From Pleurotus djamor (Eukaryota; Basidiomycota; Agaricomycetes; Agaricales; Pleurotaceae): 39,442 nt of DNA. The position numbers were made by a program, and so were the translations under genes. Positions 1-9,860 of this stretch are shown here, one piece after another; the first letter of the stretch is position 1, and the number at the start of each line of letters is the position of its first letter. The stretch spans positions 1 through 39,442 of the forward strand of contig JAPEVF010000420.1 in the NCBI GenBank assembly GCA_029747585.1, written 5' to 3'. The notes beneath the pieces were generated by a model, which was not told the DNA's origin, did not search any database, and saw only the letters and a list, made by a program, of their open reading frames with translations.

Positions 1-212
1 ACAGTGCATGTTGGTGACAGATGGTGATACTGATCCATCCATGGCTGTCCCTCGAAGGCAAAGACATCTTCTGCTACCCGGATCTCTGAGAGCCTCAGGT
101 TTCCCTGCCGCCGCTGAGCCTTGATACTTCGTTCATTTGGGCTCGAACAGCGCGATGAGGAAGGGGTCAAGAGGTAGGTTGATTCGTCGTCTTCTGAGAG
201 TTCGGGGATCAT
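1..212 (-). CDS. 5' fragment of a second copy of the Ser/Pro-rich protein gene
   Basis: Reading leftwards from the ATG at 212, 70 codons are open and identical to the first 70 codons of the complete gene at 8177-9388. The window edge cuts the gene, so it is unknown whether the rest of this copy exists. The upstream sequence is also duplicated but has diverged. Product unknown; see the full-length copy. Confidence 0.6.
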   Translation of the reverse strand, partial: MIPELSEDDESTYLLTPSSSRCSSPNERSIKAQRRQGNLRLSEIRVAEDVFAFEGQPWMDQYHHLSPTCT

Positions 213-645
213 TTGGAGGGCTGGAGACGCTCTCGAAGCGTTCCTACGCGNTTTTTGTTCGCGTTTTACGTTTGATATCTTTACGAAGGCGATGAGTATC
301 AGACTCTCGAACAGGATTCAGCACGTACAATTTGTTGAAGCGGATATTAGTTGTGAAGCGTTCATGATGGTCGTGGGCTGTTGGCAAGCTCGGAGATGAG
401 AAATTGATAAAGAGAAAAGCGAAAGAAACTTACTTCCAACGTCCTTTAGTATCCGCCATGCTTTTGCGTAAGTAGTCATTGTTCTTCGTAGACAAAAGGA
501 ATGCCTAAGCCAAGGACAAAAGCGATCGGGGGCTTTGGATTCGGAACCATTTGATCTAATCTTATCTGTTACCTAAGCTAATATTCGCACTTCATTTTCT
601 CTTCATTTTCTTTTCTTCCGACACCTTGACTGGTTTCGGGTACGT

Positions 646-661
646 ATGTTTTCTATCTGGG
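646..661 (+). pseudogene. Orphaned start of the DEAD-box helicase in the terminal duplicate
   Basis: The ATG and the first four following codons (MFSIW) match the helicase start at 9843. After TATCTGG the two copies differ and no helicase sequence follows. The ORF that continues to 849 contains an N and resembles nothing in the helicase, so I read only the first five codons as the relic. Confidence 0.55.
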
Positions 662-1050
662 CCGGCGAACTGTCCCTCCTCTATCTAATGTCCGTAGCAC
701 TCGCCTTCGCCTCTCGTGTGTCTNGTCCGCTCGACCCCGCATATACGTACACGGCCACGACACCCTCGTCTCTCACTTCTGTCGTCTCCTCCCACTCCGT
801 CCCTGACTCTCGCACCTGCCCACTCAAGCACTCATATCGCGCGAGCTAGACAAACAACAACATCATCATCAGTGACCACCAAAGAGCCGAATGAACAGAT
901 TACCTTACCTATCCATGTATGCCCCTCGTACTTGCTCAATCCACTCCGCCCGTCCATCCAATGCCATCCCTGAGTGCGTGAACTAGTCAGCTAACTGAGC
1001 TGAACACGTATGCAAGAAGCAGAGGCGAAGGAAAACAAAGACACTCACAT
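662..1050. other. Pyrimidine-rich stretch with no gene seen
   Basis: C/T-rich sequence with one N at 724. Short ORFs on the plus strand are biased in composition and match nothing I recognise. It lies between the terminal duplicate and the apparent 3' end of a minus-strand gene. Confidence 0.4.
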
Positions 1051-1051
1051 A

Positions 1052-2290
1052 TCATCGACCATGCTGCTTGAACCCGACCGAAACCAACCTCTCCCTCCGC
1101 ACACGCCGTGTCGCATCCAACCCTCCCATCGCCTTCCACTCCTCGCGCGCCGCATCCACCTCCGTCCAGCCCTCACACGCCGCATTTGCCCTAGTGGACA
1201 GGCGACTGCCGAAGAAGGGGATATTAGCGGTCATGACAAAGATGGCGACGCAGTGCGCGAGAACACTCACTTGGCCTTTTCTTCTTCTTTTCATGTAACT
1301 CCTCTTGCTTGTCTCAACGAACTCATTGTGTCCCAAACGAAATGTCATTTCTGGTAAATCTGTAGGAAAAGCGCTGGTTAGTGTCTGCATCGGGAAGGGG
1401 AAGAGAAGCAAGAAGGGCCCGGAGATGGAACGGGACGAACACACAGCATAGGGTAACGTATGGTGGAGGGATGGGCGTGTGCATCCGAAGGGGAATGGGA
1501 AGAGAAGCCAAGCGAACCNAAAAAAAAAAACGACGTACCACGACGCTTGAGCTCCGCATCCCAACGCCTTCGACTCGACTCCACGGCCCTCTCCCTTGTG
1601 TACATCCCACTGTCCCATTGTAGTAAGTAGTACGAGAGTTACTAGAAGAGAAAAATGAGATCNAAAACGTGAACTCGAAAAGAAAAAAGNAAAGAAAGAC
1701 GGAAGGAATCGACTTACTTTGGTTCCCAGTATGATCTATGATCTTCATCGAGGGGAGGTGGTCGTGGTTTGACTTGGTGTCTTCGATGCTGTGGAAGTTG
1801 GCATGCATTAACATCGGTAGACAGTGCGGGACAGGGAAGAGAAGAAGGAGGGGTGAAGGGACGACAGAGACCAGGATGGACGCGAGAGGGTGGGGAAAGA
1901 CAAGAGTATGCGCCGATGAACAGCAGTGGATACGGAGGAAGAAAAGACAAAAGAGGTCGAAAATACTCACCTATTGCGCCAACATCCAGCCCAAAGTCCT
2001 TCATCCATCCACCATCTTCATCTTGAGCATCAAAGAACCACTAGAATAAGCACAAGGTATCAGTACATGGCAAGGACACCGGATCGTCGAAGGGACGTAC
2101 CAAGGGATGGAGAGGGAAAGACTGAGTGCGTTTGTGGATGCACAGAGCGGACGCGTTCTGCGAGTTGAAATTGGAGGAAAGGAACGTCGAGGAGAGGGCG
2201 TTCGGAATCGTTGGGAAGGGCAAGGATGGTGGTCGAAGAGAATCAAGGTGATATTCAAACTCCGCGGTCGCTCGACTTTCTTCAACTACT
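1052..2290 (-). CDS. Probable 3' exons of an intron-rich gene of unknown function
   Basis: Several minus-strand pieces look like exons flanked by good splice signals. One at about 2044-1969 begins WFFDAQDEDGGW and continues to DFGLDVG before a GTGAGT donor. One at about 1790-1728 contains DEDHRSYWEP before GTAAGT. One at about 1600-1550 encodes MYTRERAVESSRRRWDAELK before GTACGT. One at about 1360-1270 contains FRLGHNEFVETSKRSY. The last, about 1200-1052, encodes ANAACEGWTEVDAAREEW and ends VGFKQHGR followed by a stop. Phases agree across some joins and fail by one base at others, for example at the A-rich end of the fourth exon. The interval also has three Ns. I read this as a real gene spoiled by small sequence errors; a decaying gene is the alternative. 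I do not recognise the product. Confidence 0.3.
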
Positions 2291-5200
2291 AACCTGTTCC
2301 TTCTTCCATCGCCATCTTATTCTTTCAATGTCATGTGCGAGATAAGGATAAGGATAAGGATAGCATGATAGTTTCTACGCGAATACTAATTATTTGCAGG
2401 TTTTTTCCCCTCCGGCTTACCTACTTCCCAGGTTCAAAACCGAACGCTGGGTCCGTTCGAGTCACTCGGCGAGGCCGTCGACGCGGTCGATTTGATGTGA
2501 CACTCAATACTTACGGATAATTTTTAGATGCTTCACATGTGGGCGTGTGGAACGGAAACCTGCGCCTCGTTAGGATATCAAGCCTACAGACAAAAGTCCC
2601 GGTAAGCTCAGAAGCCTTTGCATGGAGAAGGAAAAACTCACCGAAAGGTAATCATGGATGATGGACGCGTCAGTGCCTTCCAACCAGTGCTCAACGACTC
2701 GTAGATGACCCAGGCTTACTTCCAAGAACCTAACCGATCCATCAAGGATCAAGGATCAAGCCCAAAAATCAAGCTATTCAAGCTTTTCGGCATCTGGGTG
2801 ATTTCGACGACTCAAGCAAACGTCAGGGTCTCGGGAGCAGATCAAGATGATGGGATAACGCCTCACCATCAAGTGTTTTTCGGACCTGAACCGTCCAACA
2901 TAGGTGAGTTTAGGCTCGCTTCCAGACTTGCAAAATCACTTACGTAGCATTCGTATCAAGCAGCCATCGTTCCTACAACGTCCCTGGCGTGTTTCCGAGA
3001 GTTCAGAAAATTCGGTCCATGAGGACGTCCACGGTCGAAAATTTCAATTCTTGACGTAGACCCTTGTAAACTCGGTCTTGGATGCGCAAATACCCTACGA
3101 TATTGAGGGTGTAGCTGGATTTGTCCGGCGTTCCGGCGCTCGGCGATCATTCCAACATTTGTGCCGCGTCGCGAGGTGAGTCCCTGTTAAAATCTTCAAG
3201 CGCAACGTCAGCACTTCTGAAACAATGTTCACAGACGAATAAGGGATGTACCATCTAGGGAACACGCGAATCCAAGTGATTCATCAAGTTTCCCGAGATG
3301 AAATCAAGAGTTTTGTACCTGGAGGTGGAAAAATGCAAAATGCGAGAATAGATGAGTGAGTATTCATTGAACCTTGTTCGAGTGGCTTACGTTTGACTTT
3401 GGGAGCATCAGGGACGGTGTTACCGGCGTCAGTTCTGCCATATTCGGTTGTTTACTCGGTCGGCGCGATGAGGGCGGTCCATGGGCAAATGTCAAGAAAC
3501 GGTCGTATCCCTTCGCAAACTCTGTTGGGGGATGTCCAATGACGTATGAACAGCGGGTGAGTCTGATCGTGGGGCTTGGACTCGTGGTTGGACGTTGATT
3601 GACCATTTTCAGATGGCCAAGTGGTAGATTTGGCGGGAAATCCTTGAACACGGACGATTAGCATCAGATAAGCGATATGAAATGACTCACCATCTACGTG
3701 CCATGCGAATCGTACAGCCCCTTCAAGGCTTGGTGGAGGAAACAAGGCATGTTTGCCTGAACGGTGGGGAGACTACAAAGTGAGTGAATCGTTCGGGAAA
3801 CATGATACATTGACTTACTAATGGGCTTATGTGACTGCTAGATTCATTCGCCAACGATTATTACGTGCGTTCGGGCGTGGTGCGTGTTTCGGCGCAAGGG
3901 GGAGCACGGGAGCTCGTGCTTTGAAAACGAATACCAAGGCTTCGCAAATTGGGCCAGAGGTGCGATATGGATGTCGTAACTTGGGAGGGTTAGAGCCGTA
4001 CGTCCATGTGTCAATCTGGATTGTTAATTCCAAGTTTTCAAATCGGCCATTCAGTGATTTCGTCCTAGAACAAGGATCACCGTAGTCAGCCTTTCGCAAA
4101 TTCGCGTGAAGATGATACTATTACGTACCTTTCAGGGATATCCAGTCCCAGCCCGACGCGTAGACTTGCCGTGGAGAAATCAAGGATTCTGTCCCGAGGA
4201 CGAGAAACCAGTTTCCTGACCAAGATCTCGATATCAGCCTTCGCGAACGATGTCAAAGGCCGGACAGGGACGTACCATTGGTGGGGATGTGCTTGGCATT
4301 GGGCAGCGTATCGTCTTTGGCGAATAATTGAAGAATTTGTGTTTTTCTGATAAATTTGAGTTTTCGTCACAGAACTTCAAGTCAGCTCTTTGTCAGTCTG
4401 GGGAATGATGTATGTGTGACTTACCCTTTTAGTCTAAACAGTTTCCAGTGGATCCGCTTGATCGCAGGGGGGGTTCTATGGAGTGAGGGGGGAACAGAAC
4501 TTTGTAAGTAAACCATTTTTAGATCGAAATAAGCCGCTTACCTCATGCCTCAGGTCAAGGTGTAGGCTGACGGGGATGAGTAGGTGTACTCGAGGCCGTT
4601 GGTGAGGTCTCCGAGCGTCCCGAGTTTCCCGCGAAAAAGGTGAGAACCTGAGGGTTGGTGCATTTTCGGGTAAGCAAAACCTTAGGCCTTCATTACTAAC
4701 GAAGGACAGTTTCCCTTTAGGATTTCGTACGCCTCTGGTCGCTCCGTTGGTTCGTGGGGTCAAGCATCTAGGGACCGGGGAAGAAAGCAGCGATCGTGGT
4801 TAGTCAACCATTTTGGGAATGATGCAATGAAGCAGGCAACTTACCCGATCGAATCCCTTGCCTACGGTGGAGGTGTAGGCAGATGGGGATGAGTAGGTGT
4901 ATTCGAGGCCGTTGGTGAGGCCCCGACATTTCTGGTAACAAGGGCGATGAGTAAGTTTACTCAAACGTTCTGTAGGGAAGCAAGGTGAGCCGTCGAGGCG
5001 AGTGCGTGAAAGGAAGGTATGACTCACAGGAACAAGTACGAGAACCTGATCGGGTCAGGGCTGAGCGAACAAGCAAGCGGGTAAGTTTTCTCGATGACGT
5101 TTGTGATCGAGACGTTTGTACCATGTCTTGGCGCCGTTGGCAACGATGACGACAACATGTTGGCCGTTGTTGATGACGGTGGAGGACACAGGTGGTGGGT

Positions 5201-5560
5201 GAAATCGGAGGATGGGTAGTTGGAAATGATGTGGTGACTACAAAGTATAAATTCACTGTAAATAGGTTGAACCAATCAAGTAACGGGAGTAGCACATACC
5301 GTGGTCAATAAGTGCAAGGGTACTGAATGGCGTGAAAAGATTCAGTGGTTAATATAAATAGAGGTAGTATAGAAAAAGACTTACAAAGTCAATCGTTTGA
5401 TAATACCGACTGACTCAGATCATGAGTGATGTACGGTTGTATTCAGTCACTCGCTGATCAATTCTATAAGAGGGAAAGCAACGGTCAGTAAAATCCTAAT
5501 GAACCGAATTGAAAGAAATCCATACCTTTGATACCGTGACTAAGCAGTCGGTACACGGTG
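2291..5560 (-). other. Exon-like fragments with many donor sites, minus strand, unresolved
   Basis: The plus strand carries many ACTTAC and ACTCAC words, which are GTAAGT and GTGAGT donors on the minus strand. Between them lie short open pieces that look protein-like, such as HVVVIVANGAKTWYKRLDHK (about 5190-5090), FAKDDTLPNAKHIPTNG (about 4330-4270), LVRKLVSRPRDRILDFST (about 4230-4165), AVRFAWHVDGFP (about 3720-3640), EFAKGYDRFLTFAHGP (about 3525-3470), LNIVGYLRIQDRVYKG (about 3105-3050) and VVEHWLEGTDASIIHDYL (about 2700-2650). Most cannot be chained in phase over the whole stretch, and in-frame stops occur. It may be the 5' part of the gene ending at 1052, more than one gene, or eroded gene copies. 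I cannot name a family. Confidence 0.25.
4530..4930 (-). repeat. Duplicated module of about 70 bp, spacing about 315 bp
   Basis: Two stretches, about 4557-4612 and 4873-4925, share a nearly identical core reading GGGGATGAGTAGGTGTA, then an almost identical CTCGAGGCCGTTGGTGAGG. On the minus strand both encode LTNGLEYTYSSPSAYT in one frame and HQRPR(V/I)HLLIP in another. Both are preceded on the plus strand by similar words (ACCATTTT, then a splice-donor complement). This looks like a local segmental duplication including intron sequence. Confidence 0.6.
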
Positions 5561-5627
5561 GTCGACAGCCGCAATGTGTCCACAGTGCAGGTGAAGAGGA
5601 GAGTAATAGGAGGTGGAGAGAATGAGG

Positions 5628-5698
5628 GCGAAGAGCGGAGAGAGGAGAGAGGAGAGAGGAGAAAGGAAAGGAGGAGAGGAGAGGAGAGGAGAGAGGTT
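5628..5698 (+). repeat. GA-rich low-complexity tract
   Basis: About 70 bases made almost entirely of GAGAGGAGA-type units on the plus strand, a purine tract (polypyrimidine on the minus strand). It lies upstream of the minus-strand exon-like region, where it could be a promoter-proximal CT tract. No function is shown by sequence alone. Confidence 0.7.
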
Positions 5699-6424
5699 GA
5701 TGGGTACTTGAAGCGAAATCCAGCCAGCCTTTATAGGAATTCAGGTAGGTTGTTGTTTATCGTCGTTTCCGAAGGAACGGCATTCAGGAAGTGCAAAAAA
5801 ATAATTGGGAATGATGCCATTTCGGCTAGGTGCTAAGCGATGGTGCTTGGCGCTCAGGGACCTGCCCCAAGAGCGGCGAACTGAGACCTTGAACCGAGTA
5901 GAACGGTTGAACGGTACGAGGAGGAGAAGGAGTGCAGTGTTTGCTTTCGTTCCCTTCTCCTCCTTCACCGCTGGCTGCTGGGGCTGGAGGCGTGCTTGTT
6001 ACTACACTACGGGCGCTTAATATATCAGCTGGAAGCATCGCTTGGTGGTGTACAAGTGGAAAACGACGCAGAACGAAGAAGTGCAGGGGGAATAGGAGAG
6101 TTTCAGGAGATGCCCAAGTCGGCCATCATTTTCATTTCTCTCGTCATTGACATGGGCTGGCCTTCCCAGACAGCTTGTGTAGCTTCACTGAGTGTATCTA
6201 CACTCGCTTCAAGCTCTCATCGGTCGTTCCAACAAGGTAGGTTGATGAACAAGCGAAGGAAGGGGCGCACCCCTAACGAGCTGAGTTTCAACTTCATTGC
6301 CCAAATCCGGGCATTGACTTCTCTTGTCCTCCTACCATTACGTCCAAGTCCCTCCCTAACAGTTTTGTTGCTCTTGGGCCTTCTTGCACATCGTACGGGT
6401 CGTCGAACAGCAATATATATATAG
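5699..6424. other. Non-coding or unassigned stretch
   Basis: A plus-strand ORF of 142 codons spans 5996-6424, but it opens mid-sequence with no matching family and contains a good GTAGGT splice donor near 6237. A short TA run just before 6424 ends in TATATAG, usable as a splice acceptor for the first unit of the following array. Nothing here is supported as a gene on its own. Confidence 0.35.
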
Positions 6425-7320
6425 ATCGACTCCATTTTATCGCCCCCTTTTCTCTCCACTCTCGTGTCTATTCGTCTCCCTTTGGTGTTGTGTATCCAGC
6501 ACGCTCCCATTCTCCGTGACTCGCCATCCGTATCTACGCCCTGTCGCTCTTGCTCGTGTCTCGCCACCCTCGGATTCATCCTGATTTTCTGGACGAGTCC
6601 CCACCGCGTCCATGCTCATTTTCAACTTGAAAATGATGTTCTTGGGTATTTCGGCGGCGGCCTAGAAACCAACGGACGCGACTGTTGTGTCGCTTTGGGC
6701 ACCTAGTAAGTGACGTGCTGTTACTCTCTCGTAAAGAGTCCCTGATCAGCAAAGTATGTACAGATCGACGCCATTTTATCGTACTCACGCCGTCTCCCGC
6801 GTCCCCGTCGCTCAATCTCCCTCCCAATCGTTTTTGACGTTAGCAGGGCACTTGTAAGTTCGTACCCAAGCCGTCTTCAGCGTCTCCGTCACGCCCACTC
6901 CCTCCCAGTCATTTATGGAGCTAGAATGACACTCGTAAGTGTTATTTCTCGTTTTGCCTCATCACCAATCGCTGACTATACAGATCGACGTCATTTTATC
7001 GTACTCACGCCGTCTCTCGCGTCTCCGTCACGCACACTCCCTCCCAGTCATTTATGGAGCTAGAATGACACTCGTAAGTGTTATTTCTCGTTTTGCTTCC
7101 TCACAGATCGCTGAAAATTAATGTCTATACAGATTGACGCCATTTTATCATACCCAAGTCACCTCCGTCATCAGCAGTCATTTTCGTGGTCATTAAGGAG
7201 ACTTGTAGGTATTGCTTCTCATCGTGCCTCAAACGAATCGCTGAAATTGATATCTATACAGATCGACACCATTTTATCCCATTGCTTGAGTATTGATTGG
7301 GTCGGTATTCCTGGCTGCCC
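6425..7320 (+). repeat. Tandem array of exon-plus-intron units
   Basis: Five starts with the pattern AG|AT(C/T)GAC(N)CCATTTTATC or a close variant occur at 6425, 6764, 6984, 7133 and 7262. Downstream of each is a GT(A/A/G) donor: 6935 and 7074 are both CTC|GTAAGTGTTATTTCTCG, 7205 is CTT|GTAGGT and 6854 is CTT|GTAAGT. The unit period is about 130-140 bp where complete. Units ending at 6934 and 7073 are nearly identical over their last 60 bases and the start of the next intron, so that duplication is recent. The unit at 6854-6934 lacks the usual intron end and unit start, as if a deletion joined GTAAGT directly to TCGTAC. Confidence 0.8.
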
Positions 7321-7540
7321 TCGGACTAACGTCCACGCGCGTCCCGAAGGCCCTCGGCCGGCTGTTTATCTCGAAGCAAGTCCTGTCTGTCTTGTACCAA
7401 CACCATTTTATTGCCTCGAAGGACTGGCTGCTTGTAGATGCTGGATTAGACAGATATGTCGTGTAAATCGAGCGAGTTTGCCTGAGCGTTGGGTGTCTGA
7501 GGTCCTTGGCATAGAACTTGTAACTAGTGTTTGGAAATGA
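6764..7540 (+). CDS. Possible orphan repeat protein built from the exon array
   Basis: Joining 6764-6934, 6984-7073, 7133-7204 and 7262-7540 gives 204 codons including a stop, all joins in phase 0, with introns of 49, 59 and 57 nt. The repeated peptide starts ID(A/V/T)ILS(Y/H), followed by an Arg/His-rich segment and, in two units, SLPVIYGARMTL. No ATG was found at the 5' end. The piece 6425-6705 has a matching start and donor but does not join in frame. The peptide matches no family I know. It could instead be a spliced non-coding transcript; the regular exon lengths (171, 90, 72, all multiples of three) are the argument for coding. Confidence 0.3.
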
Positions 7541-8176
7541 AAATTTGATGGCCAACAAACCTGAACCCGACTAATTTCTCTCGGTGATAATTCCCGTATG
7601 CTGTTGAGTGTCTAGGCTGTGGTCGAAATTTTCATTTACGTAGGGAGGTGTTGGCCCAAGCCAAGAGCTACACGGAGCCGAAAGGTTTGGCTGGGTGCTA
7701 CGTGGCAAGAGGTATATAAGGAGGGAGGTTTTGCGAGAGTCGAGACCAGTATTCCCCCTCCGTACGCTGTTGTTATGCTGTCCATATCCCCCCTCCACGC
7801 CTACGCCTAGTCTACGTAGTCGTTCCTTAGACACTCACCTGTAGTAGATAGAGGCTGGCATGCTGCCGGTCTGAAATTTGAATTGAGGAGGGACGAGCGC
7901 TACGGACCTATCAGAATCCCTTGCATTTCATTTTCATAAAATTACAGCAAACATCCACGAACTTTGGCACTACAAGCATTCACAAATACATTGGGGTAAG
8001 GATCAAAAGGAGGGGCTGACAGGCTATAGGCTACAATGGGGATGTCGTTGCGAATAAGTAATAGGTAACGGTGTGGCGATACATAACGAATGACAGTGGA
8101 AGCCATGTAATTGAATATGGATGAGATGGGTATTGCGCATTGATTGAGGATTGAGGTAGAAGGAAGTAATTAGAGT
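7541..8176. other. Intergenic stretch, no gene seen
   Basis: Separates the plus-strand repeat array from the 3' end of the minus-strand Ser/Pro-rich gene. Short ORFs on both strands have no recognisable content. The part nearest 8176 would hold the 3' UTR of that gene. Confidence 0.4.
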
Positions 8177-9388
8177 CTAGACCTGGATAAACATCTCAAC
8201 GGGAATAGGCCTTCGTTGGCGAGATCTGGTCGAAGAACAGGTGCTCCAACTCGAACGCGGTTCGAAATAGGTCACCTCGTCCACGTTAGATGGAACCAAT
8301 TCACCATACACGTCCTCGTCGGAACTAGCTCGGAGCGCCTCAAAGGCTTGCGAGATGTCTGCCTCTAGGTCAAATGGTGACCCAGGAAGGGAAAGAGGAA
8401 GGCTCATCGGCCGACACATTTCCGTCTCAAACTGCACGTCGAGGTCAAAGACAATATCTAGCTCGGCGTAGCAGTCGCCTCGCCCTCGAGGAGTAGACGG
8501 GTAAGAGGTTTGTACGGGTGACAATAGAACCACAAAACCGTCCGTTTCGTCGTCAAGGTCGCCGGGGACGGGTGTCCGTGGGGGAGGACGAGACTTGGTG
8601 GGAGTACGAGGGTAATGGAACCGTTCAACTGGGTATGCCGGGTCCAATTGCGAGCTCGGTCGAGTGATCGAAGCCTTGCGACTTTTCCGAGCCGCTGTTG
8701 GTGAGGGTGGTGACAGTGGTGAAACCATGGATTCGGGACGTGATGAAGGGAGACATGGTAAAGAGGAAGACAAGGTGAACACCTGGCCGAGCTCCTGAGC
8801 ATACCAATCGCTTGCCTCTTCATTGTCTGAGAGTTCCGACTCTGACTCTGACAGACTCGGCGTAAATGATGTGTACTGCGGTTGGAGCTTGGGGGGACGA
8901 AGCTTGTTGATCTTCAAAGGCCTGACAAGAGAAGGGGAAACATAGAATTCGTCGTCGGATATCGTTGGTGTGATGGGAAGTCCAGAATGACGCGGCGATG
9001 GGGTTGGCGACACAGATGACGACGAGGAATTATCCGAGTCGAAATACGGTGGCGGAGGAAACTCGTACGCCATGTCGTTCAAGCTGAGTTTGAGGCAGGG
9101 GGATGGCGTCGTATATGAGGCAGCATCCCGGGTATATTCCAGAAGGAGATCAGATGGTGAAGAGGGCGGCGACGAGACAGTGCATGTTGGTGACAGATGG
9201 TGATACTGATCCATCCATGGCTGTCCCTCGAAGGCAAAGACATCTTCTGCTACCCGGATCTCTGAGAGCCTCAGGTTTCCCTGCCGCCGCTGAGCCTTGA
9301 TACTTCGTTCATTTGGGCTCGAACAGCGCGATGAGGAAGGGGTCAAGAGGTAGGTTGATTCGTCGTCTTCTGAGAGTTCGGGGATCAT
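8177..9388 (-). CDS. Ser/Pro-rich acidic protein of unknown function, 403 aa
   Basis: A single uninterrupted reading frame from ATG at 9388 to a stop at 8177. The protein is rich in Ser, Pro, Asp and Glu and looks mostly disordered, with runs such as SSSSSVSPTPSP near residue 130 and acidic patches. The C-terminal 100 residues look more ordered, with YAELDIVFDLDVQFETEM and the ending PVEMFIQV. There is no signal peptide, membrane segment or known domain that I can see. Its promoter is shared with the divergent DEAD-box helicase at 9843. The first 70 codons are repeated exactly at the window start. Function unknown; a regulatory or scaffold role would be only a guess from composition. Confidence 0.75.
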   Translation of the reverse strand: MIPELSEDDESTYLLTPSSSRCSSPNERSIKAQRRQGNLRLSEIRVAEDVFAFEGQPWMDQYHHLSPTCTVSSPPSSPSDLLLEYTRDAASYTTPSPCLKLSLNDMAYEFPPPPYFDSDNSSSSSVSPTPSPRHSGLPITPTISDDEFYVSPSLVRPLKINKLRPPKLQPQYTSFTPSLSESESELSDNEEASDWYAQELGQVFTLSSSLPCLPSSRPESMVSPLSPPSPTAARKSRKASITRPSSQLDPAYPVERFHYPRTPTKSRPPPRTPVPGDLDDETDGFVVLLSPVQTSYPSTPRGRGDCYAELDIVFDLDVQFETEMCRPMSLPLSLPGSPFDLEADISQAFEALRASSDEDVYGELVPSNVDEVTYFEPRSSWSTCSSTRSRQRRPIPVEMFIQV

Positions 9389-9860
9389 TTGGAGGGCTGG
9401 AGACGCTCTCGAAGCGTTCCTACGCGTTTTTNGTTCGCGTTTTACGTTTGATATCTTTACGAAGGCGATGAGTATCAGACTCTCGAACAGGATTCAGCAC
9501 GTACAATTTGTTGAAGCTGATATTAGTTGTGAAGCGTTCATGATGGTCGTGGGCTGTTGGCAAGCTCGTAGATGAGAAGTTGATGAAGAGAAAAGCGAAG
9601 GAAGGTTACTTCCCAACGTCCTTTAGTATCCCCTACGCTTTTGTGTAAGTAGTCATTGTTCTTCGTAGACAAAAGGAATGCCTAAACTAAGGACAAAAGC
9701 GATCGGGGCTTCGGATTCGGAACCATTTGATCTAATCTTATCTGGTAGTATTACCTAAGCTATCCCCAGGCGCGAAAAGTCGCGCACTCCGTTTTCTCTT
9801 CATTTTCTTTTCTTCCGACACCTTAACTGGTTTCGGGTACGTATGTTTTCTATCTGGTCC
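9177..9860. repeat. Internal partner of the terminal duplicate
   Basis: Matches 1-661, as described there. This copy is intact: its left end is inside the complete Ser/Pro-rich gene and its right end enters the complete helicase gene. The intergenic part here has an extra block around 9745-9785 that is shorter in the terminal copy. Confidence 0.9.
9389..9842. promoter_or_regulatory. Divergent promoter between unknown protein and DEAD-box helicase
   Basis: 454 bp separate the two start codons. The helicase side has a pyrimidine-rich tract (about 9788-9818, TTTTCTCTTCATTTTCTTTTC) directly before the ATG, typical of fungal start regions. The same layout survives in the duplicate at 213-645, where the coding edge is identical and the middle has changed most. 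Confidence 0.5.

Larger units (their letters stand above)
1..661. repeat. Terminal copy of an internal segment (partner 9177-9860)
   Basis: Position 1 corresponds to 9177 with a constant offset of 9176 over the first few hundred bases. By eye the first roughly 340 bases match the partner apart from a shifted N in a T-run. Substitutions and small indels then accumulate through the intergenic part. Similarity ends just after the helicase start codon, at the shared bases GTATGTTTTCTATCTGG. The copy therefore holds the 5' end of the Ser/Pro-rich gene, the divergent promoter and the first five helicase codons. It could be a real diverged duplication, a second haplotype joined to the contig end, or an assembly artefact. 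Confidence 0.9.

Noticed and set aside
1052..1618. A single 188-codon minus-strand ORF taken as one protein
   Set aside because: It crosses an N and reads through apparent intron sequence (poly-T and C/T-rich stretches). Only its last part looks coding, so it was split into exon-like pieces.
2431..2441. GGTTCAAAACC as a tRNA B box
   Set aside because: No matching A box or cloverleaf arms at the right distance could be found; it lies in intron-like sequence.
5628..5698. GA tract as a telomere-like or CRISPR-type repeat
   Set aside because: It is simple purine-rich sequence without regular spacers or a telomeric TTAGGG unit.
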